64,000 nt of DNA from Acinetobacter tandoii DSM 14970 = CIP 107469 (lineage in GTDB: Bacteria > Pseudomonadota > Gammaproteobacteria > Pseudomonadales > Moraxellaceae), in the NCBI RefSeq assembly GCF_000400735.1, contig NZ_KE007368.1, forward strand, positions 58,987 to 122,986, written 5' to 3'. Shown one piece after another: positions 25,432 through 35,386 of the stretch (within the stretch, counting starts at the first letter, position 1; the number at the start of each line of letters is the position of its first letter). Under the pieces are notes generated by a model that saw only the letters and a program-made list of their open reading frames with translations, was not told where the DNA came from and did no database searches. A program made the position numbers and the translations under genes.

Positions 25432-25446
25432 TGTTATAATATAACA
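25432..25446. promoter_or_regulatory. Zur-box-like palindrome
   Basis: TGTTATAATATAACA is a perfect 7-1-7 dyad and matches the core of the gammaproteobacterial Zur operator GTTATAATATAAC. It lies upstream of the zinc receptor (-) and 114 bp before the DUF4184 gene (+). Confidence 0.75.
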
Positions 25447-25559
25447 TTACTATTTTTTTGCAATAAAAAACAGAATCTACCAGCTAAGTTCTTTATCCTG
25501 TTTTTAGCGCAATATCCATTTTATCGCCTTATTTCGAATTATGGGATTAACCAGATTTC

Positions 25560-26324
25560 ATGCCCTTTACTCTGTCTCATGCCGTTCTCGCACCACCTCT
25601 TGCCAAGCTCAGCAAAGGGTATTTACCCACTGCTGCCCTAGCCATTGGCTGTATGACACCTGATCTAATTCGGCTTTTTACCCAACAAGATGGCGGAAAA
25701 ACCCATCTCTGGAATGCTTTAATTTATCCAAATTTAGTAATTGGACTGATTTTTTGTCTGTTGTGGTATTTCATTTATCGACCTGTGCTATATCGTTTTA
25801 TGGGATTACAAGATCCATTACGGCTCACACAATTCAAAACTCGCATGGGTTTTGTTATAGGGGTTGTCATTAGCATTTTGGTTGGGGTAAGTACCCATCT
25901 CGTTTGGGATGGACTGACTCATGTCGACTTCAGAACCTTTGCCTTTCGGGATTTCCTGAGTCAAAGTATTTCCCTCTTCGGACAGCGTTTTCCTGTGCAT
26001 CGTGTGCTTCAAATTGGCACATCCATCGTGGCATTGCCCATTCTTGTTTGGATGTGTATTCATTATTTTCAACAGTTCCGACAACCCTCACCTGTATCAA
26101 GCAAGATTAAACGCTATGCATGGAGTTTACTTGGCTTAACATTGCTGAGTGGCATTTATTCTGTTTGGGATTACGCTCGTTATTTTTCCTATGATATCTG
26201 GGTCTCCAATCTGTACTATTTTACAGGACGAAGCATCAATGAATTTAGTCAAGCCGCTTTAGTCATCTTCAGCACAGGCTGTCTTGTTTTTATGTTCTTC
26301 GATCAAAAACAGTATTTTGAATAA
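25560..26324 (+). CDS. DUF4184 family membrane protein
   Basis: A 254-residue integral membrane protein. The opening MPFTLSHAVLAPPLAKLSKG followed by IGCMTPDLIRL is the signature of DUF4184 (a metal-dependent-hydrolase-like membrane fold with conserved His, Pro and Asp). About six hydrophobic segments are visible, and HLVWDGLTHVDF holds further conserved His/Asp residues. Its function is unknown. It is divergent from the zinc receptor across 160 bp containing the Zur-like box, so co-regulation is possible but not shown. Confidence 0.87.
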   Translation: MPFTLSHAVLAPPLAKLSKGYLPTAALAIGCMTPDLIRLFTQQDGGKTHLWNALIYPNLVIGLIFCLLWYFIYRPVLYRFMGLQDPLRLTQFKTRMGFVIGVVISILVGVSTHLVWDGLTHVDFRTFAFRDFLSQSISLFGQRFPVHRVLQIGTSIVALPILVWMCIHYFQQFRQPSPVSSKIKRYAWSLLGLTLLSGIYSVWDYARYFSYDIWVSNLYYFTGRSINEFSQAALVIFSTGCLVFMFFDQKQYFE

Positions 26325-26386
26325 CAACTTGTCCCTAAATTTTGCGCCGAAAAGTCATGAAATACAGAGGAATTTGGATCTAGTCC

Positions 26387-26415
26387 TTGTGACAAAATCC
26401 TCAACGAGGCATAAT
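26387..26415 (+). promoter_or_regulatory. Putative sigma-70 promoter of aspS
   Basis: TTGTGA (26387-26392) and CATAAT (26410-26415) spaced by 17 bp, about 70 bp upstream of the start codon. Confidence 0.6.
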
Positions 26416-26485
26416 CCTTCCTTTACGAGCGGTACGCTGTTTACGTATACGCTTCCTTAACCCATATAGTTGGATTTTATACGCT

Positions 26486-28273
26486 ATGATGCGAACTCAT
26501 TACTGCGGTTCTTTAACCGAAGCCCAAATTGATGAAACAGTAACCCTTTGCGGTTGGGTACATCGTCGCCGTGACCACGGTGGTGTTATCTTCCTCGACA
26601 TGCGTGACCGTGATGGTTTAGTTCAAGTCGTTATTGATCCAGATACCCCTGAAGCATTTGCAACTGCGGACAAAGCACGTTCAGAATTCGTATTAAAAAT
26701 TACAGGTCGTGTACGTCGCCGTTATGAAGGCACAGAAAATGCCAATATGGTGAGCGGTCAAATCGAAGTTTTAGGTAAAGAAATTGAAGTTCTTGCTCAA
26801 TCTGAAACTCCGCCATTCCCATTAAATGACGAAAATACCAATATTTCAGAAGAAATTCGTTTGAAATATCGTTTCTTGGACATCCGTCGTCCAGAAATGT
26901 TAGAGCGTTTACGTTTCCGTTCTAAAGTTACAAACTTAATTCGTAATTACTTTGAAGATCATGGTTTCCTTGATGTTGAAACACCAATCTTGACCCGTGC
27001 GACCCCAGAAGGTGCACGTGACTATTTAGTCCCAAGCCGTGTTTCAAATGGTAGCTTCTATGCACTTCCACAATCCCCACAATTGTTCAAACAGTTATTG
27101 ATGGTAGGTGGTATTGATCGTTACTACCAAATCGCGAAATGTTTCCGTGACGAAGATTTACGTGCAGATCGTCAGCCTGAATTTACCCAAATCGACGTTG
27201 AAACATCGTTCATGAGTGACGATGACATCATGGATTTAATGGAAGGCTTAACGGTTAAAATGTTCAATGAATTATTGAATGTGAAATTCGATAAATTTGA
27301 ACGTATGACTTATGCCGATGCAATGCGTGATTATGCTTCTGATAAACCAGATATGCGTATTCCATTGAAATTGGTTGATGTTGTAGACTTAATGCAAGAC
27401 GTTGAGTTCAAAGTATTCGCAGGTCCTGCTAAAGATCCTAAAGGTCGTATTGTAGCTTTACGCGTTCCAGGTGCAGGTTCTCTTCCACGTAGTGCAATTG
27501 ATGAATACACTAAATTCGTTGGCATCTACGGTGCGAAAGGTTTGGCTTACATCAAAGTCAACGAACTTGAAAAAGGCATCGAAGGTCTTCAATCTCCAAT
27601 CGTTAAATTCATCGAGCCAATCGTGCTTGATTTGTTAAAACGTGTTGGTGCTGAAAATGGCGACATCGTGTTCTTTGGTGCAGACAAAGCAAAAGTTGTA
27701 AATGATGCAATGGGCGCACTTCGTGTGAAAATTGGTCATGACATGAAACTTGCAACTTGCGAGTGGGCGCCACTTTGGGTGGTTGACTTCCCAATGTTTG
27801 AAGAAACTGATGATGGCAAATGGACCTCTGTGCATCACCCATTCACACTACCAAAATCAAGTGTTGAAGAAGTGAAGAACAATCCAGGTGCTGCACTTTC
27901 TGTTGCTTACGACATGGTACTCAATGGTACTGAAATCGGTGGTGGTTCACTCCGTATTTATACTTTAGAAATGCAAAAAGCAATTTTTGAAGCATTAGGT
28001 ATTGGCGAAGAAGAAGCAGAAGAGAAATTCAGTTTCTTATTGAATGCATTGCGTTATGGCGCGCCTCCACACGGTGGTTTAGCATTTGGTCTTGACCGTT
28101 TGATCATGTTAATGACAGGCGCATCTTCTATTCGTGATGTGATTGCATTCCCGAAAACGAAGACTGCTGAATGTCCATTGACGCAAGCACCTGCACCAGT
28201 TGAAGCAAACCAATTGCGTGACTTAGGTATTCGTTTACGTGAAAAACAAAAAGCTGAAGCGAAAGAAGCATAA
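26486..28273 (+). CDS. aspS: Aspartyl-tRNA synthetase
   Basis: Class IIb synthetase charging tRNA with aspartate. The 595 residues have the bacterial architecture: N-terminal OB fold ([20 protein letters not shown]), motif 1 region ([17 protein letters not shown]), motif 2 ([18 protein letters not shown]), a GAD insertion domain (about 290-410) and motif 3 ([12 protein letters not shown]). Two ATGs stand in tandem at 26486 and 26489; either may be used. In Acinetobacter aspS marks one end of the lipooligosaccharide outer-core locus, and here glycosyltransferase genes follow it. Confidence 0.97.
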   Translation: MMRTHYCGSLTEAQIDETVTLCGWVHRRRDHGGVIFLDMRDRDGLVQVVIDPDTPEAFATADKARSEFVLKITGRVRRRYEGTENANMVSGQIEVLGKEIEVLAQSETPPFPLNDENTNISEEIRLKYRFLDIRRPEMLERLRFRSKVTNLIRNYFEDHGFLDVETPILTRATPEGARDYLVPSRVSNGSFYALPQSPQLFKQLLMVGGIDRYYQIAKCFRDEDLRADRQPEFTQIDVETSFMSDDDIMDLMEGLTVKMFNELLNVKFDKFERMTYADAMRDYASDKPDMRIPLKLVDVVDLMQDVEFKVFAGPAKDPKGRIVALRVPGAGSLPRSAIDEYTKFVGIYGAKGLAYIKVNELEKGIEGLQSPIVKFIEPIVLDLLKRVGAENGDIVFFGADKAKVVNDAMGALRVKIGHDMKLATCEWAPLWVVDFPMFEETDDGKWTSVHHPFTLPKSSVEEVKNNPGAALSVAYDMVLNGTEIGGGSLRIYTLEMQKAIFEALGIGEEEAEEKFSFLLNALRYGAPPHGGLAFGLDRLIMLMTGASSIRDVIAFPKTKTAECPLTQAPAPVEANQLRDLGIRLREKQKAEAKEA

Positions 28274-28590
28274 TCTTTAACTTCACCCAGAACCCTGCAC
28301 TCGTGCAGGGTTTTTTATGCTCAAATATTCCAATCAATCACATTTTTGAAAATTACATCTTTACTAACTATTCTTTAAATTTTCTTTTGAACTTTTCTTT
28401 CATCCCGCTTAGAGTAAGCAACGATAGCCTATATTCTGTTGCAACAGTTCTTGCCTTAATTATTCTATTCAAAAATTCATTTTGTTCTTAAGATGCTCAT
28501 CTTTTTTTGATTCTATCTATCTTAGATTTTTAAGTCTCTTTGCAAAATTTTCTCTCATCCTTTCTGATAAAAAGATTCTTGAGTCAAAAT
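28274..28590. other. A+T-rich gap after aspS
   Basis: Holds the aspS terminator and then about 270 bp of very A+T-rich DNA with no further recognisable gene, RNA or repeat. The next gene's promoter must lie here, or it is read through from aspS. Confidence 0.5.
28291..28316 (+). terminator. Intrinsic terminator of aspS
   Basis: AACCCTGCAC and GTGCAGGGTT form a perfect 10-bp stem around TC, followed by further T residues. Confidence 0.92.
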
Positions 28591-29475
28591 ATGGCTATTT
28601 ATTTCCTGCTTAAATTTATCGCAATTTTACCTTTGTCATTTTTACAAAGAATCGCACTTTGGGTTGCCTATCTACTCTTTCAGACAAACTCCTCCATCAA
28701 ACGAATTACAGCGATTAATCTCCGATTGGCATATCCTGAATTAAATGAACAAGCCTTACAAAAGCGTCTTCGTCTCAGCATTCAAAGCCAATGCATGACC
28801 TATATCGAATTTGTAAAATGCTGGGGAATGTCACCGCAATACAACTTCAACTTACTCAAGAATATTCATGGTGCAGAGCTCTTAGAAAAGGCTTTAGTCA
28901 ATCAAAAGGGCGTGATTGTGGTCGTTCCTCACTTTGGTTGTTGGGAACTGTTAAATGCTTGGTTAAATATTTATACGCAACCCATGATCATGTACAAACC
29001 TGACAAAATAAAAGGTGTGAATCAGTATATTTTAAATGCCCGACAGAAATTTAACGCTACCTTGGTACCAACAGATGAAACAGGAATACGTCAAATTTTT
29101 AAACATCTAAAGCAAGGTGGTTTGACTGTCGTTTTACCTGATCATTTACCCAAAGCTTCTGGCGGAATTTATTCACATTTTTTCCAGCAAAATACACTAT
29201 CGGCAACATTGGTTTCGAAAATGGCGGTCAAGACGCAATGCAATGTCATTGGCTTAAGCTGTATCCGTAATCCTGAATTATCCAGTTTTGATGTATATTG
29301 CACCGAATTGCCTCAAACAATTCTTTCCAAAGATTTACAACAATCTGTGGATAGCTTAAATCTGGCAATGCAAGAGATGATTCAACTCGCGCCCGAACAG
29401 TATATCTGGTCATACAAACGCTTCAGGAATTGTTATGGCAATGTCAATGTTTACCGCAGACAACCCACGATCTGA
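28591..29475 (+). CDS. LpxL/HtrB-type lipid A late acyltransferase
   Basis: Inner-membrane enzyme expected to add a secondary acyl chain to lipid A or a related lipid. It shows an N-terminal hydrophobic anchor, then the acyltransferase H-x4-E motif HFGCWE (His114, Glu119), VLPDHLPKASGGIYSHFF as the substrate loop, and a terminal YIWSYKRFRN block typical of the family. From ATG 28591 it has 294 residues. A TTG at 28540 would give 311 and cannot be excluded; neither start has a strong ribosome-binding site. Its position at the edge of the outer-core genes suits a role in LOS assembly. LpxL versus LpxM activity is not decided. Confidence 0.85.
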   Translation: MAIYFLLKFIAILPLSFLQRIALWVAYLLFQTNSSIKRITAINLRLAYPELNEQALQKRLRLSIQSQCMTYIEFVKCWGMSPQYNFNLLKNIHGAELLEKALVNQKGVIVVVPHFGCWELLNAWLNIYTQPMIMYKPDKIKGVNQYILNARQKFNATLVPTDETGIRQIFKHLKQGGLTVVLPDHLPKASGGIYSHFFQQNTLSATLVSKMAVKTQCNVIGLSCIRNPELSSFDVYCTELPQTILSKDLQQSVDSLNLAMQEMIQLAPEQYIWSYKRFRNCYGNVNVYRRQPTI

Positions 29476-29562
29476 CATGCTTTAAGAATATGTCTGGATT
29501 ATAAAATAAAAGCCCAAATTTATATAAATTTGTATCGCATTGAGCTGATTACTTTTATTCAT

Positions 29563-29591
29563 TTGAGATCAAATCTGAGCAGTGGCATAAT
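29563..29591 (+). promoter_or_regulatory. Putative promoter of the outer-core plus-strand unit
   Basis: TTGAGA (29563-29568) and CATAAT (29586-29591) with a 17-bp spacer, 25 bp before the small membrane protein gene. Confidence 0.6.
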
Positions 29592-29615
29592 AGCCCGCAG
29601 TTTTTATGATGATAG

Positions 29616-29846
29616 ATGAGCAAGCTTATGGCTATGCGTCCTGAAGTCCGCCGTCGTGGTCTTGTGGTAATTGTTTTTGCAATCGTCCAGTGGTTATTCA
29701 TGCGCTATATTCTTGCCAATGGTTTATTTAACCTAGACACCTCTGACCGTATTTTATATTTCTGCGTAAGTAGTTTAGGTGGCGCCTTTGCGATTTTTGT
29801 CGGTTTGATTTACATGGTGCTTAAAGGCAATCCGGATCGCGAATGA
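29616..29846 (+). CDS. Small two-helix membrane protein
   Basis: A 76-residue protein with a basic N-terminus (RPEVRRRGL), two predicted membrane helices (about residues 16-35 and 46-68) and a short charged tail. No family is recognised. A clear promoter lies 25 bp upstream, and the stop codon overlaps the next start (ATGA), so it is translationally coupled to the CgeB-like glycosyltransferase and may help it at the membrane. Confidence 0.75.
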   Translation: MSKLMAMRPEVRRRGLVVIVFAIVQWLFMRYILANGLFNLDTSDRILYFCVSSLGGAFAIFVGLIYMVLKGNPDRE

Positions 29847-30781
29847 TGTCTGAGTATAAAATCCTTGTTATTGGAAAACGTGGCGGAATTCTACAATGGT
29901 ATGAAAACCTGTTAGCCATTCAAAAGCCAGACTCCCCTTTTCAAATCCAAGGATTTGCACTTAATCACAACAATAGTACGGAACGATTTTTAAAGAAAGT
30001 TCTGCCAAATAAAGACCGTTATACTGCGAATTTATTGAAAAAAAAGATTCAGCAATTTCAGCCAGACCTGATTCTAATTGCAGATTTATTTTATTTTAAT
30101 GAATTTTTATTAAAGGTTTTTTCTGAATATTCAGGCAAAATCGCACATTGGATTGGTGATTTCTTCGATCATCGATTACTCCGATCTAAAGATATTATTG
30201 ATCTATATTGCTTCACGGACTCAAGTTTCCTAGATGATGCTGCGAAACTTGGACTCACTCAAACCACGTATTTACCCTTGGCTTATAATCCAGATATTTT
30301 CTTTCATTCAACAACTGAAAAAAATGACCGATTATTATTTGTAGGTGCGTGGTCTCCAGATCGTCAACATCTCTTGGAACAAATTCCCTTACCTATGACG
30401 ATTTATGGTAAAGGTTGGGATAAGCTAAATAAAGCAGATAGTACAATTCACCCGCAGAATATTAGTTTATTAGAAGTTGCCGATTTATATCGACAGCATC
30501 GTTATGTATTGAATGTCATCAATAAAACCAACATCCGCCAAGGAATGAATATGCGCTGTTTTGAAGCCCCTGCTTGCGGATGTATTCTGGTCAGTGAGTA
30601 TGTAAAGGATCTTGAATTTGTATTCGATGTCCAAAATGAAATCATTTGTTTTACAGAACCTTCCGAACTACAAAACAAACTGAATAATTCTGTTATTAAT
30701 CCTTTAGATGCGATGAATAAAGTTCAACAAAGCCATACTTATCAAAATAGGTTAGATGCAATTATTGAATTATTATCCTAG
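29843..30781 (+). CDS. CgeB-like glycosyltransferase
   Basis: A 312-residue cytoplasmic protein with a GT-B-like layout. Its N-terminal half opens YKILVIGKRGG and contains PDLILIADLFYF. The C-terminal half shows LLFVGAWSPDR, INKTNIRQGMNMRCFEAPACG and then ILVSEY, the conserved end block of CgeB/Glyco_trans_1_2 proteins. A glycosyl-transfer role in LOS outer-core assembly follows from the locus; sugar and linkage are unknown. Two ATGs are in tandem (29843, 29846) and the gene overlaps the small membrane gene. Codon usage is visibly A+T-rich compared with aspS, suggesting transfer. Confidence 0.8.
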   Translation: MMSEYKILVIGKRGGILQWYENLLAIQKPDSPFQIQGFALNHNNSTERFLKKVLPNKDRYTANLLKKKIQQFQPDLILIADLFYFNEFLLKVFSEYSGKIAHWIGDFFDHRLLRSKDIIDLYCFTDSSFLDDAAKLGLTQTTYLPLAYNPDIFFHSTTEKNDRLLFVGAWSPDRQHLLEQIPLPMTIYGKGWDKLNKADSTIHPQNISLLEVADLYRQHRYVLNVINKTNIRQGMNMRCFEAPACGCILVSEYVKDLEFVFDVQNEIICFTEPSELQNKLNNSVINPLDAMNKVQQSHTYQNRLDAIIELLS

Positions 30782-30820
30782 CAATTGATTTCCAAATTAA
30801 ATTAAAAGGTTTTTCTCTCC

Positions 30821-31840
30821 GTGTTAGTGAGCGTTATTGTCCCTAGTTATAATCATGCACAATATTTAGAAGAAAGAATCGAAAGTATTCTCAAACAAAC
30901 TTATACAGCGTTTGAAGTTATTCTTTTAGATGATTTATCACCTGATAATAGTGCAGAAATCCTGAATAAATATAAGAACCATCCAAAGGTATCACACTGT
31001 ATTATTAATAAAAAAAACTCTGGTTCTACCTTTCACCAATGGAATAAAGGCATGAGCCTTGCCAAAGGTGAGTTAATTTGGATTGCAGAATCAGATGATG
31101 TAGCCGAAGCGACTTTTTTAGAAAAACTCGTCTCACATTTCATTCAAAATCCCAATTTGGTTCTAGCATATAGTCAGTCGCATCGAATGAATGCACAAGG
31201 TAAAGTCACTGGATCTTGGAAAGACTTTACTGATGCTGTTGATCCAATCTTATTCGCAAATGATTTTGAAATGTCTGGGCTTGAATATATTGATCATTTC
31301 CTAAATACACAAAATACTGTTCCGAATGCCAGTGGTGTATTATTTAAAAAGCAAACTTATCTTGATGTTGGCGGTGCCAACCCAAGCTTAAGATTTATTG
31401 GCGACTGGGAAATCTGGACTAAAATCATCTCTCAAGGTGATATTTTCTATACGGCAGAATGTTTAAATTATTTCCGTTATCACGATACCAGTGTTATTGC
31501 CCAAGCTAAGAAAAAGAAAGATCACTTTGAGGTACGTCGGCAAGTCATTCTATTTCGGGAAAGCATGAATGCCTTTTTTGATCACTATAGAAAGCAACAA
31601 CCACGAGCAAATAAAATCTATTTAAAGAATAGAAAGTCTTTATCTAAAGAACTGCGCAAAAATGCCTCTTTAGCTATTCGACGTCGCTATTATGATCGGA
31701 TTATTCCAAGCAGCATAATTGCTTTACGCACCCTTCCTTTTTATGTTGCACCTTTTTTTATTCTAAAGTTGTGTATGCAGTTCATTCTTTCAGTTGCCTT
31801 AGTCGCACCTTATAAAACTATATTGAATAAGCCAAAATAA
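30821..31840 (+). CDS. Family 2 glycosyltransferase
   Basis: A GT-A fold transferase of 339 residues: nucleotide-sugar region VSVIVPSYNHAQYLEERI, LLDDLSPDNSAEIL, the acidic metal site WIAESDD near residue 89, and a later GGANPSLRFIGDWEIW acceptor-region block. A hydrophobic segment near the C-terminus (about 305-330) may tether it to the membrane. It starts at GTG 30821. It lies 40 bp after the CgeB-like gene in the same unit and very probably adds a sugar to the outer core. Its stop codon is inside the bidirectional terminator. Confidence 0.88.
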   Translation: MLVSVIVPSYNHAQYLEERIESILKQTYTAFEVILLDDLSPDNSAEILNKYKNHPKVSHCIINKKNSGSTFHQWNKGMSLAKGELIWIAESDDVAEATFLEKLVSHFIQNPNLVLAYSQSHRMNAQGKVTGSWKDFTDAVDPILFANDFEMSGLEYIDHFLNTQNTVPNASGVLFKKQTYLDVGGANPSLRFIGDWEIWTKIISQGDIFYTAECLNYFRYHDTSVIAQAKKKKDHFEVRRQVILFRESMNAFFDHYRKQQPRANKIYLKNRKSLSKELRKNASLAIRRRYYDRIIPSSIIALRTLPFYVAPFFILKLCMQFILSVALVAPYKTILNKPK

Positions 31841-31872
31841 AGAAAAGGAGCTATTGCTCCTTTTCTTTATTT
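31835..31872. terminator. Bidirectional terminator between the two outer-core arms
   Basis: A perfect 17-bp stem (AAATAAAGAAAAGGAGC and its complement) around TATT. The stop codons of both convergent genes lie within it (TAA at 31838-31840 and TTA at 31867-31869). Confidence 0.92.
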
Positions 31873-32415
31873 AAATAAGTTGGCTTGATTATCTTTATCA
31901 CTCACCAACACGTTTTCAATTTCATATAAAGGCCACTCAATTGCAAGTGTCGGATCATTCCAAATAATCGCGCCTTCACTTTCTTTATTGTAGTAGTTTG
32001 TGGTTTTGTACAAAAACTGCGTATTATCTTCCAACGCTAAAAAACCATGTGCAAAGCCTTCAGGAATCCAAAACATGGTTTTATTTTCTGCACTCAGCTC
32101 CACGCCAACCCATTGTCCATAGGTTGCTGAATCTGGACGAATATCCACTGCAGCATCCCAAGCTCGCCCTTGCACTACACGGACTAATTTCCCTTGTCCA
32201 TAGGGTGCATTTTGATAGTGTAAACCGCGTAATACGCCTTTTTGTGAAAACGAATGATTGTCTTGTACAAAAGTCGGAACAGCTTGCTGCAATTTTTCTA
32301 AGGCTTGTGCAAATTGTTGTTGATTAAAGCTTTCCATAAACCAACCACGATCATCCCCAAAAACATTGGGCTGAAGAATCAATAAGCCTTCAATTTTCGT
32401 GGTTTCAACCTGCAT
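31867..32415 (-). CDS. rfbC: dTDP-4-dehydrorhamnose 3,5-epimerase
   Basis: Third enzyme of dTDP-L-rhamnose synthesis (RmlC), inverting C3 and C5 of the 4-keto sugar. The 182-residue cupin shows [10 protein letters not shown], the catalytic histidine region [36 protein letters not shown] and [14 protein letters not shown]. It is the last gene of the rmlBDAC operon, overlapping rfbA by 11 bp. It ends inside the shared terminator. Confidence 0.96.
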   Translation of the reverse strand: MQVETTKIEGLLILQPNVFGDDRGWFMESFNQQQFAQALEKLQQAVPTFVQDNHSFSQKGVLRGLHYQNAPYGQGKLVRVVQGRAWDAAVDIRPDSATYGQWVGVELSAENKTMFWIPEGFAHGFLALEDNTQFLYKTTNYYNKESEGAIIWNDPTLAIEWPLYEIENVLVSDKDNQANLFK

Positions 32416-33295
32416 TTGCTTCTTCCCAAATCTTTTTCAGATACTGACCATATTCGGTTTTTTGTAATGCTGTCGCACTCTCTAAAAGTTGTTCAGAACT
32501 GATCCAACCTTGATGGAAACCAATTTCTTCTAAACAAGCAACCTTCAAAGACTGACGCTTTTCGATGGTATAAATAAAGTGACCCGCTTCAAGCAGCGAC
32601 TCATGCGTCCCCGTATCTAACCATGCAAAACCTCGTCCCAACAACTCTACATTCAGTGAACCATCCTTAAGATAAGCATTATTAATATCTGTAATTTCAA
32701 GCTCACCACGGGCAGAAGGTTTTACTTGCTTAGCAAACTCGATAACACGATTATCATAGAAATAAAGTCCTGTTACTGCATAAGGAGATTTTGGCTTAAG
32801 CGGTTTTTCTTCAATACTTAGCACTTTACCCGTTGGGTCAAACTCAACCACGCCAAATCTTTCTGGGTCTGTGACATGATAACCAAAAACTGTTGCGCCC
32901 TGTTCTCTTGAGCTTGCAGCTTCTAATTGTTTACCAAAACTTTGACCATAATAAATATTGTCGCCCAAGATTAAGCAAACATTATCTTGCCCAATAAATT
33001 CTTCACCAATGATAAATGCCTGAGCAAGCCCATCTGGAGATGGCTGGACTTTATAACTCAGCTCAATACCAAATTGCGAACCATCACCTAATAATTTCTG
33101 ATATTGAGGCAAATCTTCAGGTGTAGAAATTAATAAAATTTCACGGATACCTGCTAGCATTAACACTGAAAGCGGATAATAAACCATGGGTTTATCATAA
33201 ATCGGTAAAAGTTGCTTTGACACACCTTTGGTAATTGGATGTAAACGGGTACCAGATCCGCCCGCTAAAATAATACCTTTACGTTTTAAGCTCAT
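32405..33295 (-). CDS. rfbA: Glucose-1-phosphate thymidylyltransferase
   Basis: First enzyme of the dTDP-rhamnose pathway (RmlA), making dTDP-glucose from dTTP and glucose-1-phosphate. From ATG 33295 it has 296 residues, as usual for RmlA, beginning with the nucleotide-binding [27 protein letters not shown] carries the metal aspartate and [16 protein letters not shown] follows. An in-frame extension to 33340 adds residues that overlap rfbD and match nothing. It overlaps rfbD by 4 bp (ATGA). Confidence 0.96.
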   Translation of the reverse strand: MSLKRKGIILAGGSGTRLHPITKGVSKQLLPIYDKPMVYYPLSVLMLAGIREILLISTPEDLPQYQKLLGDGSQFGIELSYKVQPSPDGLAQAFIIGEEFIGQDNVCLILGDNIYYGQSFGKQLEAASSREQGATVFGYHVTDPERFGVVEFDPTGKVLSIEEKPLKPKSPYAVTGLYFYDNRVIEFAKQVKPSARGELEITDINNAYLKDGSLNVELLGRGFAWLDTGTHESLLEAGHFIYTIEKRQSLKVACLEEIGFHQGWISSEQLLESATALQKTEYGQYLKKIWEEANAG

Positions 33296-34185
33296 TGACT
33301 TAGTAGCTCCGCTAAAGTTCGTTTCACGCCTTCTTGCCATTGAGGTAGGACAAGCCCAAACGTGTTTTGTAATTTTGCATTATGCATTCGTGAATTATGA
33401 GGACGGATTGCAGGTGTTGGATAGGCCGATGTCGGAATCGGATTCACTTTTTCCACCTTCAACACTTCTCCCAAAATATGTGCTTGCTGAAAAATAAAAT
33501 TGGCATAACCAAACCAAGTCGTTTCACCGCTTGCAACCAAGTGATAAATTCCTGACTTTTGCCTATCAACCCAGACTTTAGGAATAATTTGTGCCGTAAT
33601 GTCTGCAATTAACTCGGCTGAAGTCGGCGCACCAATTTGATCATCAATAATTGAGAGTTCTTCTCTTTGCTGAGCCAAATTGAGCATCGTTTTCAAAAAA
33701 TTCTTGCCTTTTGTTGCGTAAACCCAAGAGGTTCTAAAAATCAGGTAAGCACAACCACTTTCAAGAATCGCTTGCTCTCCCAAGGCTTTTGTTTTGCCAT
33801 AAACATTCAATGGAGCAACAGAATCTGCTTCATCAAAAGGTTGGCTGCCTTCTCCTGAAAAAACATAATCTGTTGAATAATGCACAAATAAAATCTGCTC
33901 GGCCTGACAAAGCTCTGCAATCACCTGAACAGTTCGATGATTAATTAAATCTGCTAATTCTGGTTCCGACTCTGCTAAATCCACCGCTGTATAAGCAGAT
34001 GCATTAACAACCACGTCAGGTTTAATTGCTATGATTGCCTCGCGAATCGCTTGCGGCTGTGACATATCACCAGAATAACCATTCAATCCATGACGGTCTA
34101 ATGCAGTCACCTCTGCCAATGGAGCAAGTGCACGTTGCAGTTCCCAACCTACTTGCCCATTTTTCCCGAGTAATAATATTTTCAT
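33292..34185 (-). CDS. rfbD: dTDP-4-dehydrorhamnose reductase
   Basis: Last step of dTDP-L-rhamnose synthesis (RmlD), reducing the 4-keto group with NAD(P)H. The 297-residue SDR protein opens [16 protein letters not shown] (Rossmann glycine motif) and shows [22 protein letters not shown] and the catalytic YGKTK. ATG 34185, with AAGG six bases upstream, is preferred over a longer frame to 34215 that would run into rfbB. It sits 2 bp from rfbB and overlaps rfbA. Confidence 0.96.
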   Translation of the reverse strand: MKILLLGKNGQVGWELQRALAPLAEVTALDRHGLNGYSGDMSQPQAIREAIIAIKPDVVVNASAYTAVDLAESEPELADLINHRTVQVIAELCQAEQILFVHYSTDYVFSGEGSQPFDEADSVAPLNVYGKTKALGEQAILESGCAYLIFRTSWVYATKGKNFLKTMLNLAQQREELSIIDDQIGAPTSAELIADITAQIIPKVWVDRQKSGIYHLVASGETTWFGYANFIFQQAHILGEVLKVEKVNPIPTSAYPTPAIRPHNSRMHNAKLQNTFGLVLPQWQEGVKRTLAELLSQ

Positions 34186-34187
34186 AA

Positions 34188-35255
34188 CTAGCCTTGATAC
34201 TGTGTGCTTAACCATGATTGGTATTCACCACTTTGCACGTGCTGTACCCATTCGGTATTGCTTAAGTACCATTCAACCGTTTTTCTTAGCCCCGTTTCAA
34301 AAGATTCTTCTGGTACCCAGCCCAGCTCTGCTTTTATTTTTGAGGCATCAATTGCATAACGGACATCATGACCAGGACGATCTTTTACATAAGTGATCAA
34401 ATCCTGATAAAACTGAATTCCTTCAGGCTTATTCGGTGCCAATTCTTCTAACAATTGACAAATGGCGTGGACTACATCAAGGTTGGCTTTTTCGTTATGT
34501 CCACCAATATTATAAGTCTCTCCGACGACTCCCTGCGTCGCAACAACATACAATGCACGCGCATGGTCTTCTACGAACAACCAGTCACGAATTTGCTGAC
34601 CATTTCCATAAACAGGTAATGCTTTACCTTGTAGTGCATTCAAAATCATTAATGGAATTAATTTTTCAGGGAAATGATATGGCCCATAATTATTCGAGCA
34701 ATTCGTCACCACGACAGGCAATCCATAAGTACGATTCCATGCACGTACTAAATGGTCAGAACTAGCCTTACTGGCAGAATAAGGTGAACTCGGTGAGTAT
34801 GACGTCGTTTCTGTAAATAAGTCTGTGGTGCCTTCCAAATCTCCATAGACTTCATCTGTAGAAATGTGATGGAATCGAAATGCCGCTTTACCTTTTTCCG
34901 CTAGGCTACCCCAATAAGAACGACTTGCCTCTAATAACTGGTAGGTTCCAATAATATTGGTTTCAATAAAAGCAAAAGGACCAGAAATAGAGCGGTCTAC
35001 ATGCGATTCTGCTGCTAAATGCATTACAACATCAGGCTGAAAATCTGAAAAGAGTTGGTCTAATGCAGCTCGGTCACAAATATCAGTTTGAGAAAAATGG
35101 TAGCGTGGATGATCAGCAACAGAAATTAAAGATTCTAAATTTCCCGCATAAGTTAATTTATCTACATTTAATACTTCATGTTCAGTATTTTGAATAATAT
35201 GACGAACAACTGCCGACCCAATAAAACCAGCACCGCCAGTAATTAAGAATTTCAT
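34188..35255 (-). CDS. rfbB: dTDP-glucose 4,6-dehydratase
   Basis: Second enzyme of the dTDP-rhamnose pathway (RmlB), oxidising C4 and dehydrating C5-C6 of dTDP-glucose. The 355 residues are a typical extended [18 protein letters not shown] at the N-terminus, [23 protein letters not shown] with the catalytic Asp/Glu pair, and the [10 protein letters not shown] catalytic Tyr/Lys. It is the first gene of rmlBDAC, 131 bp after the second ELM1-type gene, so the rml genes could have their own promoter. Confidence 0.96.
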   Translation of the reverse strand: MKFLITGGAGFIGSAVVRHIIQNTEHEVLNVDKLTYAGNLESLISVADHPRYHFSQTDICDRAALDQLFSDFQPDVVMHLAAESHVDRSISGPFAFIETNIIGTYQLLEASRSYWGSLAEKGKAAFRFHHISTDEVYGDLEGTTDLFTETTSYSPSSPYSASKASSDHLVRAWNRTYGLPVVVTNCSNNYGPYHFPEKLIPLMILNALQGKALPVYGNGQQIRDWLFVEDHARALYVVATQGVVGETYNIGGHNEKANLDVVHAICQLLEELAPNKPEGIQFYQDLITYVKDRPGHDVRYAIDASKIKAELGWVPEESFETGLRKTVEWYLSNTEWVQHVQSGEYQSWLSTQYQG

Positions 35256-35386
35256 AATGAATTTTTTGACTCCACATTCTTAGTGGGAAATTTTATCATT
35301 GATTTAAACTTAAATTTACTGATTCATTTGCAAATATGCAGCAATATCGTAGTCATATTACAAAAGAAAACCAGTTTCCCCAAAAG

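Noticed and set aside
28291..31840. Insertion sequence or transposase in the outer-core locus
   Set aside because: No transposase-like frame or terminal inverted repeats are present. Only the base composition hints at transfer.
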